Shown here: one piece after another, positions 24,621-33,424 of the stretch
How the letters are laid out: every line of letters starts with the position of its first letter
How positions within the stretch are numbered: position 1 is the stretch's first letter
From: an uncultured Schwartzia sp.
GTDB lineage: Bacteria > Bacillota > Negativicutes > Selenomonadales > Selenomonadaceae
Assembly: GCA_905373705.1 (NCBI GenBank)
Contig: CAJPUA010000001.1
Coordinates: forward strand, 1-34,398
Length of the DNA: 34,398 bases
Reading direction: 5' to 3'
Made by a program: the position numbers and the translations under genes
The notes under the pieces: generated by a model
Databases searched by the model: none
What the model was told of the DNA's origin: nothing
What the model saw: only the letters and a program-made list of their open reading frames with translations

Positions 24621-25325
24621 TCAATTAGCGAGCTTTTCAGTAATATGGAAGTCAGATATAAAGACTCCCAGCGGGTTGCGCATGATATCTTTGATCTCTG
24701 TCGGTGGATTCATTTCAATAACGAACATGCCCTTGAAGAAACGCTCTCCGACGTACTTCTCATGCTCATACACCTTCTCCGACCATTCCGCTTGCCACGT
24801 CATGTTGCTCTCCGGCGTGGCGCGCAGCACAGACTGAAGTGTCACGTCCACAACGAAGTCCTTCTTCGTCAACGGATTGTTGTCGAGATAGTACTCATCG
24901 AGCTTCATTTGTGCTTGGGAGTTCTGCGCAATGCTGTCGTAGGTTTTCGTTAGCATCGCAAGTAGAGCTGTCTGGTCCGCGTAGATACTCCGCATGTTCG
25001 TGATGAAATCTGCGATTCGCGCCATGATGATGCGATCATCCGTCACTGCAGCAGGCTCGACTGGCGCAACAGCCATCTGGTATCCGTGTTGATCTACCTG
25101 AACGATGAACGGGACAACCTTCACTGTCTGTGCCATCCACAGCACTGTAGCGATCGACACAGCCAACAGGAGCAACATCAGGAATGCCACACGCCGCCAG
25201 GAAGCCGCGTTTTTTGCCAATCGCTCATAACGGTCGTTGTATTCCTTCTTTCCAATGGCGTAGGGATTTGCCGAGTCATACGCCTCGTGCAGATCAATCG
25301 CCTTTTCAACCTTTTCATTAGGCAT
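24621..25325 (-). CDS. trbF: TrbF/VirB8 inner-membrane scaffold protein
   Basis: 234 residues. The N-terminal cytoplasmic part has NPYAIGKKEYNDRYERLAKNA, a TrbF hallmark (compare NPY...W.ER). A membrane segment follows (~46-67), then a periplasmic NTF2-like domain. VirB8-type proteins nucleate assembly of the T4SS. The gene lies 3 bases after trbL. Confidence 0.94.
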   Translation of the reverse strand: MPNEKVEKAIDLHEAYDSANPYAIGKKEYNDRYERLAKNAASWRRVAFLMLLLLAVSIATVLWMAQTVKVVPFIVQVDQHGYQMAVAPVEPAAVTDDRIIMARIADFITNMRSIYADQTALLAMLTKTYDSIAQNSQAQMKLDEYYLDNNPLTKKDFVVDVTLQSVLRATPESNMTWQAEWSEKVYEHEKYVGERFFKGMFVIEMNPPTEIKDIMRNPLGVFISDFHITEKLAN

Positions 25326-25328
25326 GAT

Positions 25329-26837
25329 TTAGACATCATCTCCAACGCCAAGTCGTTTACTCAATTCCTCTGCTGTAGGGGCCTTCAAAGCCTCTCCAGA
25401 GAGATTAGAAACATGCGTTTCATCATTCTTGCCCTTACTGCCCCTGCCTCCACCTTGCTGTGCCTGGGTTGCTGCACTGGCGTTCTCCATCTTTGACGCA
25501 TTTTGAGCATTTTCAGACACTACGCTTGTTGCATCCGGTGCAGACATGGAACTCTGCTGCCTTACTTCGTCAATAGTTTTTAACTCTCTATGCTTGCTCC
25601 ATACACCGGAAACTTGTCCCTTTACCGCTCCTGACATGTCCGCCTGTGGGCCACGAGTTCGTAGAATCCCGTGATCTGCCAAGTTATTTCTTACACCACG
25701 AAAGACGTTTTGGACTGTAGTGCCAACACCCAAAACAGATTGCCCCAAGAACCCCCCTGCTCCAGACATTGCTGAACGACTGATGCCTCTTCCGCTTTGC
25801 CTTGACATGTGATAGGCATTAGCCGCTGCGCCCGTAGCTGCGGCAGTTCCGGCTACCGTACCGCCAACAACCCGACCTGCACCCATAGCAAACCCACCGC
25901 CAAGAGCAGCTGCGCCACCCCAGCCAGAACGAATCATTGCACTACCATGCCCAATCGCCATGGAGACTCCGGCAATGAGCGTGTCTGCAATCTGGGGGAT
26001 AATTTTTACAATCGCAAGAAAAAATAGGGATTGTCCTATCAAAAGGAAACACATCCGATTAATTGATTCAGACGTAATTTCGGCATCACCTACATGAATG
26101 GTTATGTTCATTGAAATGACGCCAACTTGGACAATGATTGTACATAAGAAAAGTTTGAATCCAATATGAACTAAAGTTTTTATGTAGGAAAGAGCATAGT
26201 TCCTCGTGTACTCAGATCCCCCAAATCCTAAGAGAATCACGCCCAGCGAGGCTACTACATAGTTTTCCAACATAACAATAGCCCAATATCCCGTTGCTGT
26301 CGTAATTGCAAAAATCATGATAACACAAGCAACCAGTGCTGTTATAAATAAGGCAAAACCTGATAATGCACTTGTAGATTGCGCGACATACCCCATCAAC
26401 CTTCTTGCGGCTTCCTCCATCATATAAAGAAGTTCAGAAATCTTTAACCCAGATGAAGCTAGCTGTTCAAAGGATTGAACAATACTCGCTAAAATTGTCC
26501 TATCCGCCAGGAACCAATAGAAGAATCCCCCCATCATGACCTGGCGTACTATCGTCGCAACAACTGCCGCGAAACTCAACGACTCTTGGAGGCAAAGCTG
26601 TATTACAGCCCAAACAAACTGGCACAGGAAGAGTCCAGCGAACAAACCTTTCGCCGCAGTATAAATTTTATCTTCAAAGCTCTTAAACTTCTCGTGAAAA
26701 TCCTTAATCAAAGTATCTGCTGCGGCACCTGTATCTGTAGGGGCAGCACAAGCTGGAATAGTGGAAAAAATAGCCCCAAAGATAAGGCATAATAGCAAAA
26801 AAGCTAAAAGCCGTCGTTGTTTTTTCACGACACACAC
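25329..26837 (-). CDS. trbL: TrbL/VirB6 polytopic channel protein
   Basis: 502 residues. A signal-like N-terminus (ending PACAAP, ~32), then at least six hydrophobic segments to about residue 300, then a glycine/alanine-rich stretch (GGGFAMGAGRVVGGTVAGTA) and a long hydrophilic tail with S, Q and N. Topology matches TrbL/VirB6, which forms part of the inner-membrane translocation path. Bases about 26000-26800, coding for the membrane part, look clearly richer in A and T than the rest of the operon. Confidence 0.92.
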   Translation of the reverse strand: MCVVKKQRRLLAFLLLCLIFGAIFSTIPACAAPTDTGAAADTLIKDFHEKFKSFEDKIYTAAKGLFAGLFLCQFVWAVIQLCLQESLSFAAVVATIVRQVMMGGFFYWFLADRTILASIVQSFEQLASSGLKISELLYMMEEAARRLMGYVAQSTSALSGFALFITALVACVIMIFAITTATGYWAIVMLENYVVASLGVILLGFGGSEYTRNYALSYIKTLVHIGFKLFLCTIIVQVGVISMNITIHVGDAEITSESINRMCFLLIGQSLFFLAIVKIIPQIADTLIAGVSMAIGHGSAMIRSGWGGAAALGGGFAMGAGRVVGGTVAGTAAATGAAANAYHMSRQSGRGISRSAMSGAGGFLGQSVLGVGTTVQNVFRGVRNNLADHGILRTRGPQADMSGAVKGQVSGVWSKHRELKTIDEVRQQSSMSAPDATSVVSENAQNASKMENASAATQAQQGGGRGSKGKNDETHVSNLSGEALKAPTAEELSKRLGVGDDV

Positions 26838-26843
26838 CTCTCA

Positions 26844-27605
26844 CTAGAACGAAAAAGAAAAATCCTCAGCCTGAGATGCTTCCGGCCCAGGCGTCCACTT
26901 TTCCAAGTCCTGACGCATTCTCTCCTGTGCCGCATCTTCAATCGTTCTCTTCCGCTCTGCGTAATCAAGATAGGTCTTCGTCTGTTCAGCCAACAAAGTG
27001 CGGACCTTAATCAGTTCTCCTCCCATGAACCCCAGCAGCTCGTTGCTAGCCTGCATGATTGCATTCCGCCCGGACGCTGAACTGGCGTTATTCGCAAGGT
27101 CCTCCAGGAGTTTTGAACTGTCGTTGATGTCCTCAGCCGAAATCTTCAGGCTTTCAAGGGTTTTCTTCGCTTGTTTCTCCATACCCTTGGAAAGCTCATA
27201 GTATTCCTCCGAGTAATTCTTCAACCATTCCGAATCGGCTCCAGCCAAGCCTTCTTGTAATGAAGAGTAGAAAAGATTGTAAAACTCCTCATCAAGATTG
27301 GATAACCTTCCAAGTACTCCCTGTATCTGGTTGTATGCGCCCATGACTTTATTAACCGTGCCCATGACTGAACCTATCAACCGCTTAGGCAGAGCAAGCG
27401 TGTTTGTAATCATGTCCTGAATCATCTGTATCTGATTGTTGATCTGTTCCGCTAACTGCGACACTTGGGTGATAAGTTCTGCATGGTTCATCAGCTGTGT
27501 ACTCTCCAGTGCTCCACCTGACATACCGCCACCAGCAATGACGCCTCCCACTAAGAGGCCCGTGATGACAGAAAACGCCAAGACAAAAAGAATACCTCGC
27601 TTCAT
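26844..27605 (-). CDS. trbJ: TrbJ/VirB5 pilus-associated protein
   Basis: 253 residues. An N-terminal signal peptide (~1-24) is followed by a long alpha-helical protein with a TrbJ-like start (QLAEQINNQIQMIQDMITNTLALP) and repeated amphipathic helices. VirB5-type proteins cap the pilus and contact the recipient. The position between trbE and trbL follows the RP4 order except that trbH and trbK are absent. Confidence 0.93.
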   Translation of the reverse strand: MKRGILFVLAFSVITGLLVGGVIAGGGMSGGALESTQLMNHAELITQVSQLAEQINNQIQMIQDMITNTLALPKRLIGSVMGTVNKVMGAYNQIQGVLGRLSNLDEEFYNLFYSSLQEGLAGADSEWLKNYSEEYYELSKGMEKQAKKTLESLKISAEDINDSSKLLEDLANNASSASGRNAIMQASNELLGFMGGELIKVRTLLAEQTKTYLDYAERKRTIEDAAQERMRQDLEKWTPGPEASQAEDFSFSF

Positions 27606-27624
27606 GATCCTCCCTCCTCCTTCG

Positions 27625-30159
27625 TTACTTTAGAACTTTATCGTGAATTTGCCTCCAAGTTTGCGACCAGTCATCATGCCCACGTTCTCGGAGCCACATC
27701 TCCGGCCACAGTTCTCCCGCCTCATCTTTGAGTTGTCGGATCCGTACCAGGTCCTCTTTCCCGCTTGCGCCCGTGAAGGACAGAGCTACAGGACCTAGCG
27801 CCAAGGAGAATAGACGATGCGCGTTCATTGTCTCGCACGCGTAGTAGTATTCACGCTTCTTTTCTGCGTGGGCGATAATGTCAACCTGTTGCTCGTTCAG
27901 CGCAAGATGTTGGATGTAGAGTTCCTTCATGCTGTCGCTAAGGGCGTTCGGGTTAGGCAAAAGGATGCGTGTTTCGCAACTGTCCAAGACAGCATCCATG
28001 ATCGTTGAGTTCACTATATCGTTAAGGCTTTGCGTAGCCAAAATAACAGCACAGTTGTTCTTGCGGAGCACCTTGAGCCATTCTTTGATCTTTCCTGCAA
28101 AGATAGGGTTACTCAGAGCCAGCCACGCCTCGTCGATGACAATCAGCGATGGCCTACCACTTTGAGCACTCTCATAAGCGCTCAGTATGCGCTTCTCGAT
28201 CTGCTTAAAGATATAGACGAAGACAGGAACGACGATCTTCGCATCCATGTTGAAGAGATGTTCCAACTCAAAGACCGTGGTTTTGGCATAGCGGATGTCG
28301 TTGCTTTTGCCGTCCAACATCTCTCCCGTGTTCCCAAGGCCATAGTAGCTGAAAATCTGCCGCAACTCTTCATCCTGAAGCGTGGCCAAAAAGTCTGTGA
28401 TCGTCCGGCGCTCTGCCGGGTTATCCGCAGAGGCCGTTGAGGCAGCCAGAACCTTGATCGCATCGCTGATAGCTATCCGACGCGCGGGAGTTACCTCCCC
28501 ACCTTGAAGGGCCAGCATGGACTCCAACCACTCGGCGGCGACACCCTGGTCGTTTACCGTGTCAATCTCTGCGAGCGGACACAGGGACAGAGTACTACCT
28601 TCTGCGCCAAGATCGTAATGAACGCTGTCGTGGAGCGCTGCACAGAGAGGGTACATCGAATATCCCTTGTCAAAGCAAAAGATTTGCGCGTTCTTATAGC
28701 GCTCAAACTGTGACACGATGAGTGCCAGAAGTGTCGATTTCCCTGAGCCAGACGGCCCCAGGACGAGGGTGTGTCCCAAGTCAGAAACGTGAATGTTCAA
28801 CCGGAACGGGGTACTCCCGACACTCGTAGCCTGAATAAGGGCAGGTGGGGCTTCATGGAGCCCCTCATGCAGATAGTGTTTTGCTATCTCCGGCGATGGG
28901 TTGAACTGCTCCCCTGCCCATTCTGTGGTCAGCGGAACGATGTCCGTCAGGTTCATCGTGTTGATGTAGGGCTTCCGGACGTTTTCGTACCCGTGTCCTG
29001 GGAGGCTTCCCAGAAACGCCTCCATTGCGTTGATGACCTCGATGCGGGCAGAGAACCCATTACGCTCAAATACCTTCACGACATCGTGTGCAATATGTTC
29101 AGCTTCTTCCTTTGTCCCAGCTCGCGCAACAACGACACTGGTATGCTGGCCATAAGCTACCCAGCCAGCTGTTAGTTCCTCAGTCGCGTTGTCAATGTCG
29201 CCCACCATATGCACTGCATCCTGATTGATTGGGGCACGATCATTCTGCATGATCTGCGCAACAAAACTGCGCACCTTCTGGACCCACTTCTTGCGCTGAG
29301 AGTCCAACATCGCTTGCGCACGGCGGAAGTTGCTGAAGATGCAACGATTGCTCCAACGAATTTCATGTGGCAGGAGTGCGAGCTGCTGCAACATGCCCGG
29401 ATACGTTTCCAATGGATAGCCAAGGATTGAAACAAGGCAGATGTACTGATTCTCCATCTGGAGCGGTGTACTCAAGAGCATATTGCGTCCTAAGAGGATA
29501 TCCAAGAAGTTCGTATTAGAGGGCGTGAGATAGATGGGATGCCAGTGCCCATTCACGATGTAGTTCAGGAGCATCAGGAGTTCATCGTTGCCGCAGAGAG
29601 TATAGTGACCATCCAAAACTTCAGGAACCATCGTTAAACGCTGCATGTGTGTTTCCTGACCGAGAACATCGATTACGTCCGTCACGATGTTTTCCATGTG
29701 CTCAACAACTTGGTCGTCACTCGACAGCGCGTGCCCTGTTTCGCCGTCCGAAACAAAATCTACCACTTTTCTGTAAACGCCACTCTTTTCGATAGCAGGC
29801 GGTAGATAGGTAAAGAACACAAAGTTCATCGTTTCGAAATGGGCGCCCTCCATCTTGTGCTGGGCCTCTCGTTCCAAGTCAATGAGCATATTCGTCGGCT
29901 CTGTGAAGTGGTTTGTGGGGTAGGCGTCAGCCGGCTTTCGGATCATCTCAAAATGCACCATCCAGCCGTTTCCAAGCCTTCGGAGTGCGTTATTCGTCAT
30001 AGCAGCCAAGTGCTCAATCTCCACCTTAGTGGCACTTTCGAAGTCAGGCCCCTTGTACCTGTAACCCATAAGGAATGACCCATTTTTCAGTGCCACCACG
30101 CCGGGTGCCGCCATGTGAGAATATACCAGATAGTCAGAAAACCCCCGTTCCCCCTTCAT
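27625..30159 (-). CDS. trbE: TrbE/VirB4 secretion ATPase
   Basis: 844 residues. The N-terminal VirB4/CagE-type domain precedes Walker A LVLGPSGSGKST (~466-477). Further C-terminal come SLIVIDEAWLAL (Walker B) and VILATQSLND, the usual post-Walker-B motif. Full length, with no frameshift seen. It powers pilus biogenesis and substrate transfer at the base of the channel. Gaps to neighbours are under 20 bases. Confidence 0.96.
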   Translation of the reverse strand: MKGERGFSDYLVYSHMAAPGVVALKNGSFLMGYRYKGPDFESATKVEIEHLAAMTNNALRRLGNGWMVHFEMIRKPADAYPTNHFTEPTNMLIDLEREAQHKMEGAHFETMNFVFFTYLPPAIEKSGVYRKVVDFVSDGETGHALSSDDQVVEHMENIVTDVIDVLGQETHMQRLTMVPEVLDGHYTLCGNDELLMLLNYIVNGHWHPIYLTPSNTNFLDILLGRNMLLSTPLQMENQYICLVSILGYPLETYPGMLQQLALLPHEIRWSNRCIFSNFRRAQAMLDSQRKKWVQKVRSFVAQIMQNDRAPINQDAVHMVGDIDNATEELTAGWVAYGQHTSVVVARAGTKEEAEHIAHDVVKVFERNGFSARIEVINAMEAFLGSLPGHGYENVRKPYINTMNLTDIVPLTTEWAGEQFNPSPEIAKHYLHEGLHEAPPALIQATSVGSTPFRLNIHVSDLGHTLVLGPSGSGKSTLLALIVSQFERYKNAQIFCFDKGYSMYPLCAALHDSVHYDLGAEGSTLSLCPLAEIDTVNDQGVAAEWLESMLALQGGEVTPARRIAISDAIKVLAASTASADNPAERRTITDFLATLQDEELRQIFSYYGLGNTGEMLDGKSNDIRYAKTTVFELEHLFNMDAKIVVPVFVYIFKQIEKRILSAYESAQSGRPSLIVIDEAWLALSNPIFAGKIKEWLKVLRKNNCAVILATQSLNDIVNSTIMDAVLDSCETRILLPNPNALSDSMKELYIQHLALNEQQVDIIAHAEKKREYYYACETMNAHRLFSLALGPVALSFTGASGKEDLVRIRQLKDEAGELWPEMWLRERGHDDWSQTWRQIHDKVLK

Positions 30160-30177
30160 CCCAACCCCTCCACTAAT

Positions 30178-30504
30178 CTAATCCCATCGCTTGTGCTGAA
30201 CAGCCCTCAAACTTCCCAGTTTCCCAGAAGCGGGAAGAAAAACCTGCAGATATCGAATCGTTCTCAAGACAATCCATTTGAAATGAGCATCGTAGATCGC
30301 AAGTTTAGCTAGTATTGGGATTCCCACCAACCAGAGAACAATCGCCAAGATCACATTACGCCAATACATGTTCATGATGCCAGACATAGCCAAAAGCCCA
30401 CAGAATAGCCCCAACACAAAAAACAACTCCCTGTCACACCCCGCCAAAAGTTGGTGCCGCGTCAGGCTACGATGAACAGGGACTTTGCGAAGGTCCTGAA
30501 TCAT
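30178..30504 (-). CDS. trbD: TrbD/VirB3 inner-membrane protein
   Basis: 108 residues from the ATG at 30502-30504, which overlaps the trbC stop (TGATG). The longer frame to 30594 begins inside trbC and is rejected. The sequence VPVHRSLTRHQLLAGCDRELFFVLG is characteristic of TrbD/VirB3, and two hydrophobic segments follow (~27-70). It pairs with TrbE/VirB4. Confidence 0.92.
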   Translation of the reverse strand: MIQDLRKVPVHRSLTRHQLLAGCDRELFFVLGLFCGLLAMSGIMNMYWRNVILAIVLWLVGIPILAKLAIYDAHFKWIVLRTIRYLQVFLPASGKLGSLRAVQHKRWD

Positions 30505-30854
30505 CAGATCAAAGCTCCAGTGACACCAAGCATATTGATCAGATTTGCAGCACCTCCAAGAGTTCCGGCTGCCAGACACGCAAAAGCAACCCACCGCGCC
30601 CAGCCAGCCAGATCGCCTCCGAACATCAGGACGCCCACACCAACAACCACCATGATCAGGGAAAGAGCTTTGGCCACAGGCCCAGTGAGGGAGGCTGCAA
30701 GACCAGTCAACGCTTTCTCCCAGGGAAGAGCACCAAGCGACGCTCCTGTTCCTGTTGCCTCAACGATATTCACGCAATAGAACAAAACTGTCGTAACAAA
30801 CAGAAAGCCCAATACAAAAAACAGAACCCGCCGTTTTTCCTGTGTCATAACCAT
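30504..30854 (-). CDS. trbC: TrbC/VirB2 pilin precursor
   Basis: 116 residues from the ATG at 30854, preferred because AGGAGG lies 9 bases upstream; an ATG at 30872 is in frame. A long signal segment (~8-30) is followed by ATGTGASLGALPWE and two hydrophobic helices (~57-75 and 82-110) separated by GGDLAGWARW, a pilin feature. It is expected to be trimmed by a signal peptidase and cyclised by the TraF encoded at 16128-16625. Confidence 0.92.
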   Translation of the reverse strand: MVMTQEKRRVLFFVLGFLFVTTVLFYCVNIVEATGTGASLGALPWEKALTGLAASLTGPVAKALSLIMVVVGVGVLMFGGDLAGWARWVAFACLAAGTLGGAANLINMLGVTGALI

Positions 30855-30868
30855 CTTCAATGACCTCC

Positions 30869-31852
30869 TCATGTTTGAACGTTCCTACACACATAGTCGC
30901 CATCCGAAACGCCATCAACTTCCATGATCTCTGCCACGATTGGGCCAATCTGTGCCATACGTTTCAAGAAGACAACCACATCTAGCGCCTCTCCGATGAG
31001 CTCTTTCATCGGGGTCTTAGACACCTCGGAGATCAACTGCTCCATACGAATCAACGAACTTCTAGCGCTGTTTGCATGGATAGTGCATATCCCTCCGGGA
31101 TGTCCTGTGTTCCAGCTCTTCAACAGATCAAGTGCCTCTCCGCCTCTAACCTCCCCTACTATGATTCTGTCCGGCCTCAACCTCAATGAGGCTCGAACAA
31201 GCTTCTGCATTGTGGTGTTGCTCTTTGTGTCCGTTCGCATTTGAAATACATTAGGCATATTGCATTGAAGTTCAACTGTATCTTCGAGAATTAGCACCCT
31301 ATCATCTTCTCGATACCTCACGAGGGCATCCAGAATAGCGTTTACAAAAGTAGTCTTCCCGGAGCCTGTACCTCCGGAAATCAAGATGTTTTTTCGTGTT
31401 TCAATGGCGTCCTGTAAGAAGCTCCAACCTTTTTGCGATATACGCCCTTCCTCGATGTAACGCTCGATGGGAAACACTGCAGAAGAGTGTTTCCGGATAG
31501 ACATCGAGGCAGACCGTACGATCGGTGGGATGACCCCCTCCACCCGCGAGCCATCTAAAGGCAACTCCCCCTCCAAAATAGGAGAAGCCTTGTTTAGCTC
31601 TGTCCTGAGCATTGCCGCAACAGTACCTAATGCTGCCAAAAGACGCTCAGGCAATATCTTCTGCCCTGTATTCTCCATTCCGATGCTGAGGCGATCGAGC
31701 CAGATACACCCGTCCGGGTTTACCATGATCTCTATAACCTCTTTATCATCCAGTGCATTGCAAATAACGCTACCAAGCTCATGGCGGAGTTTATCCATGT
31801 TGCGTCGGAGCGTTTCCTCTGCAGCAAACTGTTGCGCGTCATGTGGCAGCAA
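30869..31852 (-). CDS. trbB: TrbB/VirB11 traffic ATPase
   Basis: 327 residues from a TTG (31850-31852) with AAGGGG 9 bases upstream. Walker A GGTGSGKTT (160-168), Asp box ILEDTVELQ (~188), Walker B RIIVGEVRGGEA (~229) and His box HPGGICTIHANSA (~251) are all present. First gene of the trb operon. It switches the system between pilus building and DNA transfer. The last 4 bases overlap the first possible trbC start. Confidence 0.95.
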   Translation of the reverse strand: MLPHDAQQFAAEETLRRNMDKLRHELGSVICNALDDKEVIEIMVNPDGCIWLDRLSIGMENTGQKILPERLLAALGTVAAMLRTELNKASPILEGELPLDGSRVEGVIPPIVRSASMSIRKHSSAVFPIERYIEEGRISQKGWSFLQDAIETRKNILISGGTGSGKTTFVNAILDALVRYREDDRVLILEDTVELQCNMPNVFQMRTDTKSNTTMQKLVRASLRLRPDRIIVGEVRGGEALDLLKSWNTGHPGGICTIHANSARSSLIRMEQLISEVSKTPMKELIGEALDVVVFLKRMAQIGPIVAEIMEVDGVSDGDYVCRNVQT

Positions 31853-31884
31853 ACGATCATCCCCTTGCCAAGCTCACAGAAAAT

Positions 31885-31914
31885 ATTCTATTACACTTTT
31901 TATTCAATTTTGAA
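31885..31914 (-). promoter_or_regulatory. possible promoter of the trb operon
   Basis: On the minus strand TTCAAA (31909-31914) and TAGAAT (31885-31890) are 18 bases apart, about 35 bases upstream of the trbB start. The shared operator-like palindrome lies just upstream of this -35. Reasonable but unproven. Confidence 0.4.
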
Positions 31915-31948
31915 TTTTTTGGTATAATTTTCTTTTTTTACGAAGAGA

Positions 31949-31972
31949 TTTCTTTCCTAAAGAAAAACGTTC
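31949..31972. promoter_or_regulatory. operator-like palindrome upstream of trb
   Basis: TTTCTTT-CCT-AAAGAAA (31949-31965) followed by AACGTTCCT matches the palindromes at 4049-4093 beside oriT. A second GTTCCT follows at 31984-31989. Likely site for a common regulator of tra and trb. Confidence 0.55.
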
Positions 31973-32085
31973 CTAAAAACGAGTTCCTGTGATAGAATGA
32001 AAGTAAAGAAGCTTCGTATTCAAAAAGTAATCTTTTTAGAACGGTAAGCGCTCCTACTAAATCAGTCTAGGAGCCTGTTTCTTTT
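31970..32085 (+). ncRNA. possible short plus-strand RNA with terminator
   Basis: TTCCTA (31970-31975) and TAGAAT (31993-31998) are 17 bases apart. About 50 bases later GCTCCTA (32050-32056) pairs with TAGGAGC (32068-32074), followed by CTGTTTCTTTT. This would give an RNA of roughly 80 nt divergent from trbB. The -35 is weak; the terminator is more convincing than the promoter. Confidence 0.35.
32050..32085 (+). terminator. intrinsic terminator, plus strand
   Basis: Perfect 7-bp stem (32050-32056 with 32068-32074) and a T-rich tract on the plus strand only. No plus-strand protein gene precedes it, which is why a small RNA is suspected. Confidence 0.6.
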
Positions 32086-32130
32086 GTATCATGCCGTGTC
32101 ACGAGGATTCAAAGCCAAGCCTTAACTCTC

Positions 32131-32196
32131 GTTACGACAGGGCGACGGGAAAGCCCACGACTTTAGTCATGGGCTTTCCCGTCGCCCTGTCGTAAC
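32131..32196. mobile_element. solo IS200/IS605-type hairpin (remnant or MITE)
   Basis: A 30-bp stem with one mismatch (32131-32160 with 32167-32196) has a loop of about six bases (CTTTAG). The inner part (AGCCCACGAC-TTTAG-TCATGGGCT) resembles IS200/IS605 terminal hairpins, as at 2246-2265. The outer arms extend it by about 20 bp. No transposase or accessory gene lies nearby. It may also act as a terminator for the minus-strand par genes. Confidence 0.55.
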
Positions 32197-32250
32197 GCCC
32201 TTGCGGACATCATCAGAGGTAGAATTAGATATCTTAGGTCACCTCTTTTA

Positions 32251-32274
32251 GAGAGTATCTATTATATACTATCT
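32251..32274. repeat. AGATA-S-TATCT type repeats after the par operon
   Basis: Two near-copies (AGAGAGTATCT at about 32250-32260 and ATATACTATCT at 32264-32274) of the 11-bp palindrome found upstream of and inside the par genes. Confidence 0.5.
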
Positions 32275-32283
32275 TTAAGATAC

Positions 32284-32703
32284 TTATTTTAAGATGCTTA
32301 CCGAAACACAGTGTTCTTTAGGTTTAGATACATATCTTATGTACCCATACTTTTCCAAGTAAGGGATTATACGCAATACAGCGGACCTGTTCATACCAAT
32401 ACTGTCTAATACACGCTGGAGAATGATATCTCCTTCCGATTCTTCTCCCAGTGCAACCTTTAAGCCATTAAAAACTCTTCGATGCTCTGCTGGCATAATC
32501 CCTTCCGCATAGGCTCGATCACTTCGTGAGCCACGTGGTGCGCCTTTAGGTTTAGGTTTGAAGTCTGAAACGGATACTTGTGAACCTGTTTCAGCATCAT
32601 AGTTATTTAATACTATCTTCGAGATAGTATCTTTATTGTCTCTATGCTCCTGAAGTCTACGTTCCATCAAAGCCTCGGCGTTATTTTTCCCAAAACCTGG
32701 CAT
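32284..32703 (-). CDS. winged-helix-like DNA-binding protein, ParB-analogue or repressor
   Basis: 139 residues. The N-terminal half is hydrophilic and basic (NNAEALMERRLQEH, then KPKPKGAPRGSRSDR) and probably flexible. The C-terminal half (EGDIILQRVLDSIGMNRSAVLRIIPYLEKYGYIRYVS) has the helix-turn-helix then wing pattern of MarR-like regulators. A good AGGGAGG precedes the ATG. It lies 12 bases after parA and is surrounded by AGATA-S-TATCT palindromes, one of them inside the gene. A partner for ParA that binds these repeats is the simplest reading. A transcriptional repressor is the alternative. Not a classical ParB. Confidence 0.75.
   Translation of the reverse strand: MPGFGKNNAEALMERRLQEHRDNKDTISKIVLNNYDAETGSQVSVSDFKPKPKGAPRGSRSDRAYAEGIMPAEHRRVFNGLKVALGEESEGDIILQRVLDSIGMNRSAVLRIIPYLEKYGYIRYVSKPKEHCVSVSILK
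32611..32632. repeat. intragenic AGATAGTATCT palindrome pair
   Basis: TACTATCT-TCG-AGATAGTA is a larger palindrome inside the winged-helix gene containing one full AGATAGTATCT. It may be an operator or a chance within coding sequence, but another full copy lies inside parA at 32911-32921. Confidence 0.45.
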
Positions 32704-32715
32704 GTTAATCCCTCC

Positions 32716-33375
32716 CTATGCCATCTTCCAAGTTGTTTCCAAATCATCTGCCAAAAGGCGTTTCCATGCAGTCCAAACCTTCGAATAAAATGTTAAAAAA
32801 GGTTGCCGCTGTCTTGCGTCCATACCGCTCCACCACGGACGCCCTTCAATAATGTTGTTGATGATATGCTCATTGCGCGGCCATCGTCCTGCTATAGGAT
32901 ACTGTTTATTAGATAGTATCTGTTCAATATCCTTTACAGTACGAGTTGTTCCAAAACTGTTCTTGATTACTGCTACTTGTGCCGGGTATTTCCCCTGGGC
33001 CACGGCAAAATCGTAAACAACCGGTAAATTGGAAATACTAAAGAGGTCGCCTAACGTCGGTACAAGTACAATATCAGCAAACGAAATCGCTTCCTCTGTA
33101 ACCTGATCTAGTGCAACAGGGCAGTCTATAACAAAAAGATCAAAGTCCAAGTCCGCATCTCCCTTATCTAAGCGGTCTTTGATCTCAGGTTTTATTTTGA
33201 AGTTATATTTGTCCCTTACCAAATCCATTGCATCAAAGAAGTTTTTTTGATCGTCCACATCAACACACAACACGCGCATCCCACGTTCTGCAGCAGTTTG
33301 AGCCATGATGATCGAAGCTGTAGTCTTGCCAACTCCGCCCTTCCTGTTGATGCAGCATACCGCTAGTTTTTCCAT
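32716..33375 (-). CDS. parA: ParA partition ATPase
   Basis: 219 residues from the ATG at 33375, which has GGCGGTGA 6 bases upstream; an in-frame ATG at 33390 is the alternative. Walker A INRKGGVGKTT starts ~9 residues in, followed by VLCVDVDDQKN and FDLFVIDCPVALD (Walker B region). The short N-terminus without a DNA-binding domain is typical of small (type Ib) ParA proteins. It drives segregation with a centromere-binding partner, probably the winged-helix protein just downstream. It carries an AGATAGTATCT copy at 32911-32921. Confidence 0.9.
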   Translation of the reverse strand: MEKLAVCCINRKGGVGKTTASIIMAQTAAERGMRVLCVDVDDQKNFFDAMDLVRDKYNFKIKPEIKDRLDKGDADLDFDLFVIDCPVALDQVTEEAISFADIVLVPTLGDLFSISNLPVVYDFAVAQGKYPAQVAVIKNSFGTTRTVKDIEQILSNKQYPIAGRWPRNEHIINNIIEGRPWWSGMDARQRQPFLTFYSKVWTAWKRLLADDLETTWKMA

Positions 33376-33424
33376 GTTTTTCACCGCCATTTCAAAAGAT
33401 AATGTTTAATATGTAATGTTTACT

